A DNA stretch of 64,000 bases from an uncultured Planctomycetota bacterium (lineage in GTDB: Bacteria > Planctomycetota > Phycisphaerae > SM23-33): the NCBI GenBank assembly GCA_903892515.1, contig CAITIS010000077.1, forward strand, positions 1 to 64,000, read 5' to 3'. Numbering within the stretch: the stretch's first letter is position 1; each line of letters begins with the position of its first letter. Positions 25,472 through 34,100 of the stretch are shown one piece after another. The notes under the pieces are model-generated. The model made no database searches. It was not told the DNA's origin and saw only the letters and a program-made list of their open reading frames with translations. Position numbers and translations under genes: made by a program.

Positions 25472-26626
25472 ATGGACATTGGAATCGATGCGGGGACCTT
25501 CCTCCGCTTAGCGGCCCTGTACCACCAGCGGTGGTCGGTGTCGCTGCATGCCGCCGACGCCGAGGGGCGTTTGGTGCATGGCCAATGCCCCTGCGCCAAT
25601 CCGGCCGCCCCGGAATGCCAGGCCAAACGCCTGGTGGCCATCTCGGCCTGCCTGCGCTGGGGCGAGCCCACCATTGAGCCGTGCGCCTGCGGGCAGATAT
25701 TCTGGGCCGTGCCGCTCATGCGGAATCAGCAGGTGCTGGGCGGCCTGGTCGCCGGCGCGCCGGAAAGCCAGGTTCTGCCTGGCCCGTCCGGGGCGTTGCC
25801 CATCGACGTCCGTGCGGCCTGTGCCGACCTGCGGCTGCTGGCTGAGCGGGAGAATCTCACCAACGCGGCGCTGCTGGAGGCCAGACGGGAAGAGTATCTG
25901 CGCGAGCAGCTCAAGGCCGACGCCCTGCACCAGTTCAAAGATGCCCCGCTGTACGACAGCATCCGCGAAACGTTTCTTCGGCAAGAGCCCTCGCTGCTGG
26001 GGGCCATTCGGCGCAGCGATTACGGCACCGCGCGCAGCATCATCAACAGCATGCTGGTGGCCATGCTGCATCGGGCGGGCGAAAACGTGACCCTGGCCAA
26101 GACGTTCTTCCTGGAACTGGTGGTGATGATGTGCCGCACAGCCGTTGAAGCCGGCGGCAACCCCGAGCAACTGCTGGGCGCGGATTTCCAGAGCCTCTCG
26201 AAGCTCTCGACCATCCAGACGAGCGAGGAACTGGCCCGGTGGCTGCACACGGTGCTCGAGCACGTGATGGACACGATATCCTCGGCCGCCGGCCAGCCGG
26301 CCATCGTGCGACTGACGGCAGCGCTGGAGTACATGACTGACCATCTGGGTTCGGACATCAGCCGCGACGACATCGCCAGGGCCGCCCACCTGTCGCCCTC
26401 GCACTTCAGCCGCCTGTTCAAACACGAGCTGGGAATCAGTTGCGGCGTGTGCCTAAACCAGATGCGGGTCGAGCGGGCCGCCGAAATGCTGGTGCGGTCG
26501 GATATGTCGCTGGCGAGGGTCGCCATGGCCTGCGGATTTTCAGACCAGAGCTACTTCACCAAGGTCTTCCGAGCGCACTTCGGCAGAACGCCGAAGGTTT
26601 ACCGCAGGCAGCAGCTGGATACCTGA
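25472..26626 (+). CDS. AraC-family regulator with PocR-like sensory domain
   Basis: The start ATG 25472 (MDIGIDAGTFLRL) is preferred, with AGGG about nine bases upstream; an extension to 25391 has no support. The 384-residue protein opens with a domain holding spaced cysteines (CPCANPAAPECQ, ACLRWGEP, EPCACGQIFWAVPLM, VLGGLVAG), the pattern of the PocR-type ligand domain. A helical middle section follows, then a C-terminal AraC double helix-turn-helix (ISRDDIARAAHLSPSHFSRLFKHE and LARVAMACGFSDQSYFTKVF). PocR itself activates propanediol and cobalamin genes. The divergent neighbour, a corrinoid-type methyltransferase homologue, is the natural target. The 176-bp gap between them should hold both promoters. 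Confidence 0.9.
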   Translation: MDIGIDAGTFLRLAALYHQRWSVSLHAADAEGRLVHGQCPCANPAAPECQAKRLVAISACLRWGEPTIEPCACGQIFWAVPLMRNQQVLGGLVAGAPESQVLPGPSGALPIDVRAACADLRLLAERENLTNAALLEARREEYLREQLKADALHQFKDAPLYDSIRETFLRQEPSLLGAIRRSDYGTARSIINSMLVAMLHRAGENVTLAKTFFLELVVMMCRTAVEAGGNPEQLLGADFQSLSKLSTIQTSEELARWLHTVLEHVMDTISSAAGQPAIVRLTAALEYMTDHLGSDISRDDIARAAHLSPSHFSRLFKHELGISCGVCLNQMRVERAAEMLVRSDMSLARVAMACGFSDQSYFTKVFRAHFGRTPKVYRRQQLDT

Positions 26627-26926
26627 CCGCGCGGAGAGGATCCTCCCCTCGTCGGGAATGCCGCAACTCGGTTGACCATCGCGTGAGCCGCACATGCCTT
26701 TGCGGCCGATGGATGACGTCAAAAATGGCGAAATATTGCCTTGCCCATGACACCAACTGACGATTCTTCTTGCACCTTCCATATAAACTTTTACAATAGA
26801 GGGGCGTTGTCGTAACGGATCCGGCTTCTCGGCCACGGCTATGCAGTTCTTCCGTGCCTTGCCGGATGTTTTCGGCGGGACCCCTTCTGCACTAATTCCT
26901 GCCATGTTGTACGAGGAGCGTCTGGC
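26627..26926. other. Intergenic region upstream of the lipoprotein operon
   Basis: No gene is supported in this 300-base stretch. It contains the promoter candidate at 26770-26797 and an implied 5' leader of about 120 bases ending in GAGGAG (26913-26918) before the GTG start of the first lipoprotein. No riboswitch was recognised in the leader. Confidence 0.5.
26770..26797 (+). promoter_or_regulatory. Sigma-70-like promoter of the lipoprotein operon
   Basis: TTGCAC (26770-26775), a 16-base spacer that is locally AT-rich, and TACAAT (26792-26797) form a good housekeeping promoter in otherwise GC-rich DNA. It lies about 130 bases before the first gene of a five-gene cluster on the same strand. 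Confidence 0.55.
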
Positions 26927-27151
26927 GTGCCTTCACCTCGCACTACAACCAGCGGCAGCTCCCTGAGACCTCCCGGCTTGCTGTTGCGCGCCGTGGTTTT
27001 CGCCGCGGCCTGGCTGGCGTGCTTCTGGATGGCTGGATGCACTTTTGGCAAGGGTCACCCCGAGTACGAGCGGCGCATCGATCAGCTCAACAAGACATCT
27101 CAAGAACTGCCTGCGACATCGTCCAGCGCACCGGCGGATAAAGGAGTCTAA
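26927..27151 (+). CDS. Small predicted lipoprotein
   Basis: The GTG start at 26927 has GAGGAG eight bases upstream. The 74-residue product has an N-terminal stretch of basic and polar residues, a hydrophobic segment (LLLRAVVFAAAWLACFWMAG) and a lipobox-like WMAGC, leaving a mature peptide of about 37 residues. No domain is recognised. It is the first gene of a cluster with another lipoprotein five bases downstream. Confidence 0.7.
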   Translation: MPSPRTTTSGSSLRPPGLLLRAVVFAAAWLACFWMAGCTFGKGHPEYERRIDQLNKTSQELPATSSSAPADKGV

Positions 27152-27156
27152 CCCAG

Positions 27157-27711
27157 ATGAGTTCAAGGCCGCATGTTTCACGCGATCGAGGAATACGATG
27201 GCCAGCGGCTATGTTCCTGGCTGCGGCCCTGTCATGTCTGGGTGGCTGCGACAGCGTGCTGACGGTGCCCAAAACCCACATGACGCAGGAATACACCCCT
27301 CAGACGTATGAATTCAAGTCAGACCCTGCCATCGTGTGGAACGCGCTGGTGGCGGAGATGGCCGCCGAAACCGGCCAGACGCCGATAGCTCAGGACGCCG
27401 ACGACCGCATGGGATCATGGGCCGCGACCATGAAGCGCACCAAGTGGATCGAGGTCGCCAGCGAAAGCATCCCCGACCACTTCTGGATCCCGCGAGAAGG
27501 CCAGGGGCTGACCACTGGTTGGGTAGACGTGGGCCCATCCGGCCGGGGCAGCAACCTGTACCTGTCGCGCGTCTACATGTGCGACAGCCTGTACCAATTG
27601 ACCGTCCCCTCTCGCGGGGATTTCGAGAGAAGCGTTGTGGCCCGCATGCGCAAGCGGCTGGGCGAATCCCAAGCAGCTTCCCCTGTCACGGAAAAGGCGG
27701 CACATCCTTGA
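27157..27711 (+). CDS. Predicted lipoprotein, unknown function
   Basis: The start ATG 27157 follows AAAGGAG. The signal sequence MFLAAALSCLGGC (residues 19-31) ends in a lipobox, so the 184-residue protein is probably acylated and anchored in a membrane facing the periplasm. The mature part, with YEFKSDPAIVWNALVAEMAAE and later YLSRVYMCDSLYQLTV, is a compact alpha-beta region with no assigned function. The stop overlaps the TTG start of the M48 peptidase gene. Confidence 0.8.
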   Translation: MSSRPHVSRDRGIRWPAAMFLAAALSCLGGCDSVLTVPKTHMTQEYTPQTYEFKSDPAIVWNALVAEMAAETGQTPIAQDADDRMGSWAATMKRTKWIEVASESIPDHFWIPREGQGLTTGWVDVGPSGRGSNLYLSRVYMCDSLYQLTVPSRGDFERSVVARMRKRLGESQAASPVTEKAAHP

Positions 27712-29171
27712 ACACGACCACTCGCACGCGATGCGTCTGGGGCCTGCTGGCGCTGCTGAGCCTGATGCCCGTGGGCGGCTGCTACTACCGCTGGGTTCCC
27801 CAGAGCGAGTACCTCAAGCGCTACCAGAACAAGTGCGCCGACACGGCGCTGCCGCCATCCGACCAGATCGTCAAGGAGGGGCTGACGCGTTCGTTCGGCT
27901 CCTCGACCGCGGACGTGTGGCGTGCGTGTCTGCGGATTGCGGCGCAGAAGTCGGCGGTGCTGGCCGCCGATGGCGGTCAGGGCGGCAACTCGCCGCGTCG
28001 ACTGATGATCGTGGACGGCCAGCAACTCTTGCTCATTCAGCAGGCCAGCCAGGGCGGCGTCGATGCCACCACGTTCATGGACACGTGGCTGGCGGTCACG
28101 GTCGTGCCCGACGGCGCCGGCTGCAAAGTGAGCGTTGCCTGGGTGCATCCGCAGACCAACCAGGTCGCGCCCTTTCCTGCCCTGAAGCCCGAAGAGAAGC
28201 CCCATGCCAGCATCGCCCTGATACCCCCGATCGCCAAGCAATTCTTCGTCGCCCGCGAGCGCAAGTTCGTTCCGCACGCCAAGGCCGAGGAATTCCAGGG
28301 GGAACTGGCCATGCAACTGTATGGCCCGGGGCAGTGGCTGCCCAGGGTCAAGTACCCTCAGCACGCCTCGCGCGGCCAGGCTCCGGGTGTCATAGTCCGG
28401 CCTGATCCCGGCTATCCGCAATTAAAGAACGATTACGGGAACTGGTGCTCACTGCTGCTGCGCAGAAACGTCTACGTGGTTGACAGCCCCGAGCTGATGG
28501 CGGAGCTGACGCGTATTCTGGATGACCTCAAAAAGGCCGCGGGCAAGCAGAACATGCCCACGCGGCTGTGCGTCATCGCCTCGGGGCAGGTGAACGCCTT
28601 CTCTCTGCCCAACGGCGACATATTCATCTGCGCCGGGCTGTTGGACGTGCTCTCGGACGCCCACGAGGTGGCGGCGGTGCTGGCGCACGAACTGGATCAC
28701 TATGTCCAGCACGACGCGGTGTACAAGATCCAGAATGAGTACAGCACGTTGGTGGCGGTGGAGATCCTGGAGGCGGCGATGGTCGTAGGCGGCAGCGTTG
28801 CCGGCGCGGCGATTGCCCCAGCGGCCGCGGGCGTCATCAATCCCGGCGCCCAGTTCGCGTCTTCGATGCTGAACAACGCCGTGTCGCTGGCTGCCGCATA
28901 CGCCGGCGCGGGCATCCAGGACACGGTGGTGATGGGCTATTCGCAGGAAGTTGAACTCCGCGCCGACCGCAATGCCATGCGCTACATGTGGTCGGCCGGG
29001 TATGACCGTCAGGCCATGATGCATGTGATGAATAAGCTCAAGGACATGGAGGTGGCCGCGCGCGAGGCCAAAGCCAATTGCGGCTCGGCCCTGGTCAACT
29101 GCAAGCCGGGCGTGGAAACGCGGCTGGCGGAGATGAAGAAGGTCCAGGAAGAACTGGACAAGGCGCGGTAA
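27708..29171 (+). CDS. M48-family metallopeptidase lipoprotein
   Basis: The chosen start is TTG 27708 overlapping the previous stop (TTGA); the residues upstream in this frame are shadow of the preceding gene. The 487-residue product begins with a lipoprotein signal (LLALLSLMPVGGC). Residues about 40-200 resemble the mature region of the preceding lipoprotein in style (SSTADVWRACLRIAAQ). The catalytic domain shows GQVNAFSLPNGDIFICAGLL and the zinc motif HELDH near residues 327-331, with the third ligand glutamate in VELRADRNAMRYM near 415. This is the BepA/LoiP/Oma1-like M48 arrangement, acting on envelope proteins. Two glycine/alanine-rich hydrophobic stretches lie between the zinc motif and the third ligand and may be membrane-associated. 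Confidence 0.88.
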   Translation: MNTTTRTRCVWGLLALLSLMPVGGCYYRWVPQSEYLKRYQNKCADTALPPSDQIVKEGLTRSFGSSTADVWRACLRIAAQKSAVLAADGGQGGNSPRRLMIVDGQQLLLIQQASQGGVDATTFMDTWLAVTVVPDGAGCKVSVAWVHPQTNQVAPFPALKPEEKPHASIALIPPIAKQFFVARERKFVPHAKAEEFQGELAMQLYGPGQWLPRVKYPQHASRGQAPGVIVRPDPGYPQLKNDYGNWCSLLLRRNVYVVDSPELMAELTRILDDLKKAAGKQNMPTRLCVIASGQVNAFSLPNGDIFICAGLLDVLSDAHEVAAVLAHELDHYVQHDAVYKIQNEYSTLVAVEILEAAMVVGGSVAGAAIAPAAAGVINPGAQFASSMLNNAVSLAAAYAGAGIQDTVVMGYSQEVELRADRNAMRYMWSAGYDRQAMMHVMNKLKDMEVAAREAKANCGSALVNCKPGVETRLAEMKKVQEELDKAR

Positions 29172-30559
29172 TGCGACGGGGCAACAAACCAGACAAGACC
29201 GTGCCGGGTCAGCCGAAAGCTTCCGCATCTCCTGCCGAGCCCGCCCCGGCCGAAGCGGCGCGCGGCGCTAAGCCTGCTGGGGCCTCGCACCGACTCGCGC
29301 GCGACGCCGTCATAGGCGCGGCGTTGATTATCGTAGCGGTTGGGATCGGGCTATGGACGGCTGACTCCCGCTTCTCGCAACAGGTCTCGCTCTCGACGTA
29401 CGACGGCATCCAGTCCATTCTGCAGGCGAAGGAGTGTCCGGTCGTCATCGTCGATATCACCAACCTCAACTCGGTGCGCTGGGCCGACGGGCGTATGTTG
29501 ACCGACCGCAAGACCCTGGGCGAGGTCGTGTCTCTGATCGCCCGGCAACGCCCCGCGGCCATTGGCGTCGATATCGACTTCTCGCCCAATTACAATCCGC
29601 TGGCCCCGGGCAGCCCGCCGACGTATCACGCCCCAGGCCGGGAGGATCCCGACTTCTTCGACGCCTGCTTAAGCAGCCGGCGTGATGGCGTGCCGGTCTA
29701 TCTTGGAGCATACCGCTCCAGCAAGCGACCGCGCGGGGAAGTGCTGGTCGAGCCGCGGTATGCCGACTTGGCCGCGGACATCCGCACGGATGTGGCGGAT
29801 AACCGCCTTGTCCCGGCCTCGTTTCGCTGGCAGGCGGAGGGCCAGGAGATTCCATCGCTCTCGGCCGCCACTGCCCAGGCGTACCGCACGGAGCAGGCAG
29901 CGGCGCCGTCGTGGCTGAGGTGGGCGCTGCACAGCGAAGTGGACACGCCCGTCGGTTCGGGCGGGCGGGCACGCGAGATCTACGTCGATTTCAGCGCCAT
30001 CGACACGCTCGTGCAGGAACGCGTCAACTTTATCGACCTGTCGGGGACCATCGACCACGCCGCCTTTGAGAACATTCGCGGCCGCCTGTCCGGCCGAATC
30101 GTGCTGCTGGGCTCGGCCGACATGGACAACCCCAAGGAAGGCTGCTTCACCGTGCCCGGGCGGCGCATTGCGTATCCCGGCGTGTACCTGCACGGCACCG
30201 CCGCTTACACGCAGGCGCGCAGCCCACTGATGTCGCTTTCGCGGAATGGACGCATCGCGGTGGACGTGGTGCTCTCCGTGATCGTGCTGGCGACGGTGTG
30301 CCTGTTGCGCTGGTGGCTCATCCATAGCCGCCGTCCCAACGCGGAACGGTGGCGGGACCGCCTGCCGTGGGTGATTACCGTTGTGGTAATGTCGGGAACT
30401 TTCGTTGTGGGGGTGCTGTTCGTCAATTACACCCGCGTCGTCTGGGATGATTTCGTGCTCGTATTCCTCGCCATGGGACTGCATGTGCCCGTGGAAAGCC
30501 AGGTCGAGAAGTTGGCGCACGCCCGGAGCGAACCGCCGCATGACCCCAAACCATCTTGA
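29171..30559 (+). CDS. CHASE2-domain membrane protein without output domain
   Basis: The start ATG 29171 overlaps the TAA of the peptidase gene. The 462-residue protein has a cytoplasmic basic tail, a membrane helix near residues 40-58 (IGAALIIVAVGIGLWTA), an extracytoplasmic CHASE2-like domain (CPVVIVDITNLNSVRWADGR, RQRPAAIGVDIDFSP, later GRIVLLGSADMDNPKEGC and YPGVYLHGTAAYTQA), and three C-terminal membrane helices. CHASE2 normally senses an unknown extracellular signal and is fused to a kinase or adenylate cyclase. Here the protein ends about 20 residues after the last helix, so any output must come from a partner. Confidence 0.85.
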   Translation: MRRGNKPDKTVPGQPKASASPAEPAPAEAARGAKPAGASHRLARDAVIGAALIIVAVGIGLWTADSRFSQQVSLSTYDGIQSILQAKECPVVIVDITNLNSVRWADGRMLTDRKTLGEVVSLIARQRPAAIGVDIDFSPNYNPLAPGSPPTYHAPGREDPDFFDACLSSRRDGVPVYLGAYRSSKRPRGEVLVEPRYADLAADIRTDVADNRLVPASFRWQAEGQEIPSLSAATAQAYRTEQAAAPSWLRWALHSEVDTPVGSGGRAREIYVDFSAIDTLVQERVNFIDLSGTIDHAAFENIRGRLSGRIVLLGSADMDNPKEGCFTVPGRRIAYPGVYLHGTAAYTQARSPLMSLSRNGRIAVDVVLSVIVLATVCLLRWWLIHSRRPNAERWRDRLPWVITVVVMSGTFVVGVLFVNYTRVVWDDFVLVFLAMGLHVPVESQVEKLAHARSEPPHDPKPS

Positions 30560-30571
30560 GAAAGGTCTGCC

Positions 30572-31090
30572 ATGATCCTGTCACGCAACGCCTGTATCGC
30601 CTGTGCGACCGCCTCGCTCGTGCTGACGCTGGCGTGGTGTCAGCCGGTCACCACCCAGAGGGCCACTGCCCCCGCGTCATCGTCGGCGAGCAGGGCGACT
30701 GCCACAAGCGGGATTTCATCGCTCCAGATTCCCGCCGAAGGGGCCTGGGATTTTCTCGACGACTCCAAGGCCGTGGGATTGAAGCTCCGCTGGAAGGAGC
30801 ACACCTTCGTCATGACTATCCGGCCTGCCACCAAGGACGCGAATGATCGCTTCGCCCAGGCGGGCATATCCGGGATGGGTAGCGGGGAGTCGGTGCGGCT
30901 CATTTCAGGCGAATTCGCCGTCGACGGGACGCAGGTGCTGCTGTCCGCGACGTCGGGCCTGTTTGAGTACTCCGGCGGCGGCTCGCGCATGACCTTCATG
31001 CTGGGCGAGAATGGAGCCGCCCTCACCAATACCAAGGGGCTTATGCTGCGGCGGGTGGGCACGCCTGCCACCAACGTCGCCGCGCATTGA
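30572..31090 (+). CDS. Predicted lipoprotein or secreted protein, unknown function
   Basis: The start ATG 30572 follows AGAAAGG. The N-terminus (ACATASLVLTLAWCQP) is a signal sequence with a possible lipobox ending LAWC, followed by a Ser/Ala/Thr-rich linker and a beta-rich domain (AVGLKLRWKEHTFVMTIRPA, RLISGEFAVDGTQVLLS). It is 172 residues long and the last gene of the cluster, 12 bases after the CHASE2 gene, and converges on the giant protein gene with a 41-base gap. Confidence 0.75.
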   Translation: MILSRNACIACATASLVLTLAWCQPVTTQRATAPASSSASRATATSGISSLQIPAEGAWDFLDDSKAVGLKLRWKEHTFVMTIRPATKDANDRFAQAGISGMGSGESVRLISGEFAVDGTQVLLSATSGLFEYSGGGSRMTFMLGENGAALTNTKGLMLRRVGTPATNVAAH

Positions 31091-31131
31091 CCCGGCCGAC
31101 ACCTGTTGAAATGCTGATTGTGTCTTGCCGG

Positions 31132-34100
31132 TCAGGCAACGACCTTGATGTCCGCCAGGGCGGACGTCAGGGTGTTGTCCAACAGGTTGATCTCCTGAAT
31201 CGGATTATCCGTGACGATGGCCCGCAGGTAGTAGTCGCCGACGTTGGGCTTATTGCCGAACGTGCCCCAATCGACTGGCACGATCTTGGTGGCCGAGCCC
31301 TTGGCGGCTATGGAGGCGACGCTGACGGAGCCCAAGCTCGTGACTTGGGTGGCGTCGGTGCTGCTGATGAGTTGGAGTTCCAGGAACGACGTGGCCGCCG
31401 CGCTGCCGGCATTCGACAGCTTGACGGTCACGGCCAATGTCTGGGCCGCGCTGGCCAGGCTGAGGGTCTTGGGGCTGTATGCCAGGTTCTTGACGGCGAA
31501 GTCCAGGTACGTCTCGTTGTCGGCAATAGTGACGGCGGCCACTGCCTTCGACGCGTTGACCACGTAGTCACTTGAGGCCGTCAGGCATAGCTGCACGATC
31601 TCGGGCCCCTCGGACAGGCTGTCATCGATGGGGGTGATCGTGATGGTGACGGAACTCTGGCCGATGGCGAAATCCGCCGTCCCCGACAGGGTCGAATAGT
31701 CCACGCCATTGCTGGCCGGGCCCATGAAGCCGTACTGCACGGTGAGCGCCCCGGCCGTTGAGCCAGTACGCGTGATTTTGAACGTGCCCATGCCGGCCGC
31801 GGCGGGATTGGTCTCGCTGGCGGCGGCCTTGGTGGCGGCGATGCTGATCGTGGGGGCCGTCAGCAGCCGCGATGTCATGTTCACGACGGTCAACTCGCTG
31901 CCGTGCACGCCGTCATCGCCCTGGAAGTAGATCATCCCGTTCATTACGGCGAAGCCGGCCGCGTTGGATGAGCCCGCCATCGCATTGACGTCGGCCAACA
32001 TGACTGTGCCCGCGGCCGTTCCATCGCTCTTCCACGGCTCGATGCCATGCACGCCGTCGTCGGCCTGGAAGTACAACACGCCATTGCGGGCCGCCAGGTT
32101 CGTCGGATCGGAGCCGTCGTATTGGTCGCGGATGTCCTTGACGAGCCTGGTTCCCGCCGCCGTGCCGTCTGACTTCCACAACTCAGTGCCGTGCCCATTG
32201 TCGTAGGCGGCGAAGTACAGCAGTCCATTGCATACCGTCAGGTCGCTCGGCGAGGAATAACTGGCGCCTTCGAAGATGTCACTGACCAGGACCGTTCCGC
32301 CGTTCGTGCCATCACTCTTCCAGAGTTCAGCGCCGTGGGTGGCGTCGGTGGCCTGGAAATACAGCAGGCCGTTATATGCGGTCAGATACATTGGATAGGA
32401 ACCAACGTTTGCATCGGTATCGATGTCTTTGACCAGGAACGTGCCGGCGCTTGTGCCATTGCTCCGGCCCAGTTCCGTGCCGTAGTTCGAGTCGGTATAC
32501 ACGAAGTACAGCAGGCCTCCGCAGCCGGTCAGCTGTGAGGGCTGAGCGGAAAAGCTGCCCAGGTCCTTCACCATCTTCGTCCCGGCGACGGTGCCGTCAC
32601 TCTTCCATAGCTGGTAGCCGTGCGTTTGGTCGTAGCCCTGAAAGAACAGCGCGCTGCTGCCGGCGGTCAGGTATATGGGGTAAATGGACGATCCCACGTC
32701 CAGCTCCACAGTGCCGGCCTCTGTGCCATCGCTCTTCCAAAGCGAAACGTCGGCGCCATCGGCCGAGAAGTACAGCGAGCCGTTCCAGACCGTCAGTTGG
32801 GACACCTCGCTGCCGTACGGGCCGCTGTAGGCGTCTTTGACCAGGACGGTGCCAGCCGCCGAGCCGTCACTTTTCCACAGTTCGTAGCCATGGATGCCGT
32901 CGTCGGCGCCGAAGTACAACGCATTGTGGAAGACCGTCAGATGAGAGATGCCGGAGCTGGCAAGGCCGGGAAGGATGTCCTTGACCATCACCGTGCTGGC
33001 GGCCGTGCCGTTGCTGCGCCACAGTTCATAACCGTGAATGCCGTCATCGGCCAGGAAGTACGTGCTGCCGTTGAGGATGATCGGGGCTCCGGCATTGGTT
33101 GGCTCGGAAAAGCCGGCGCCGGCCTTCATCGTGATGACCTGCTTTGTGCCAGCGGCCGAGCCGTCGCTCTTCCACAAGTCGTAGCCATGCGCGCCGTCGT
33201 CCACCTTGAAGTACAGCATGCCGTTGTAGCTGGCCATATCCTTGGGGGAAGAACTGGAATAGCCCGGGGCGATGTCCTTGACCATGACCGTGCCCGCCGC
33301 GGTGCCGTCGCTCTTCCAAAGCTCCTCGCCCTTGCTGTCGCCGGCTCGGAAGTAGAGCATTCCGTTGCATGCCGTCAGGTACTGGGGATAGGAAGAGGCG
33401 GTGCCAGGCTGGATGTCTTTCACCAACACCGTGCCACCGGGGGTCCCGTCGCTCTTCCAGAGTTCCGAGCCCGTCGCCGCCGTATCGCCGTCGCTGGGGC
33501 GGTAGCCCCAGGCGTAGAAGTAGAGCACGTTGCCCACTGCCGTGAGACAGTTCGGATTGGACCCGGTCGCGCCTTCGTATATGTCCTTGACGGTCACGGT
33601 GCCCGCGCTGGTGCCGTCGCTGGTCCAGAGTTCGCCGCCCTCACCGGGCTTGTTCCTGGAGAAGAACAGCCGGCTCCCGCAAGCCGTCATGAAGTTGATG
33701 CCAGCGGACCCACTCCCGGCTGCCAGGTCCGCCACCAGCTGCGTGCCGTCGGAGCTGCCATCGCTCTTCCACAGCTCGTAGCCGTGCGGGCCGTCATTGG
33801 CCAGGAAGAAGAGGGTGCCGCCAACGGCCGTGAGGGCGTACGGTGATGAGCCGCCCGCTCCGGCGTATATGTCCTTGACGGCGACGGTGCCACCGGCCGT
33901 TCCATCGCTCTTCCAGAGCTCAGTGCCAGTGCTTCCATAGGCGGAAAAGTACAGCGCCCCGTTCATGACCGTCAGATACGATGGAGCACTGGAGCCCGAT
34001 CCGTCAGCGATGTTCTTGAGCAGTGCTGTCCCTGCCGTGGTTCCATCGCTCTTCCAGAGTTCCTTGCCGTTCACGCCGTCATCGGCGCCAAAGTAGATCG

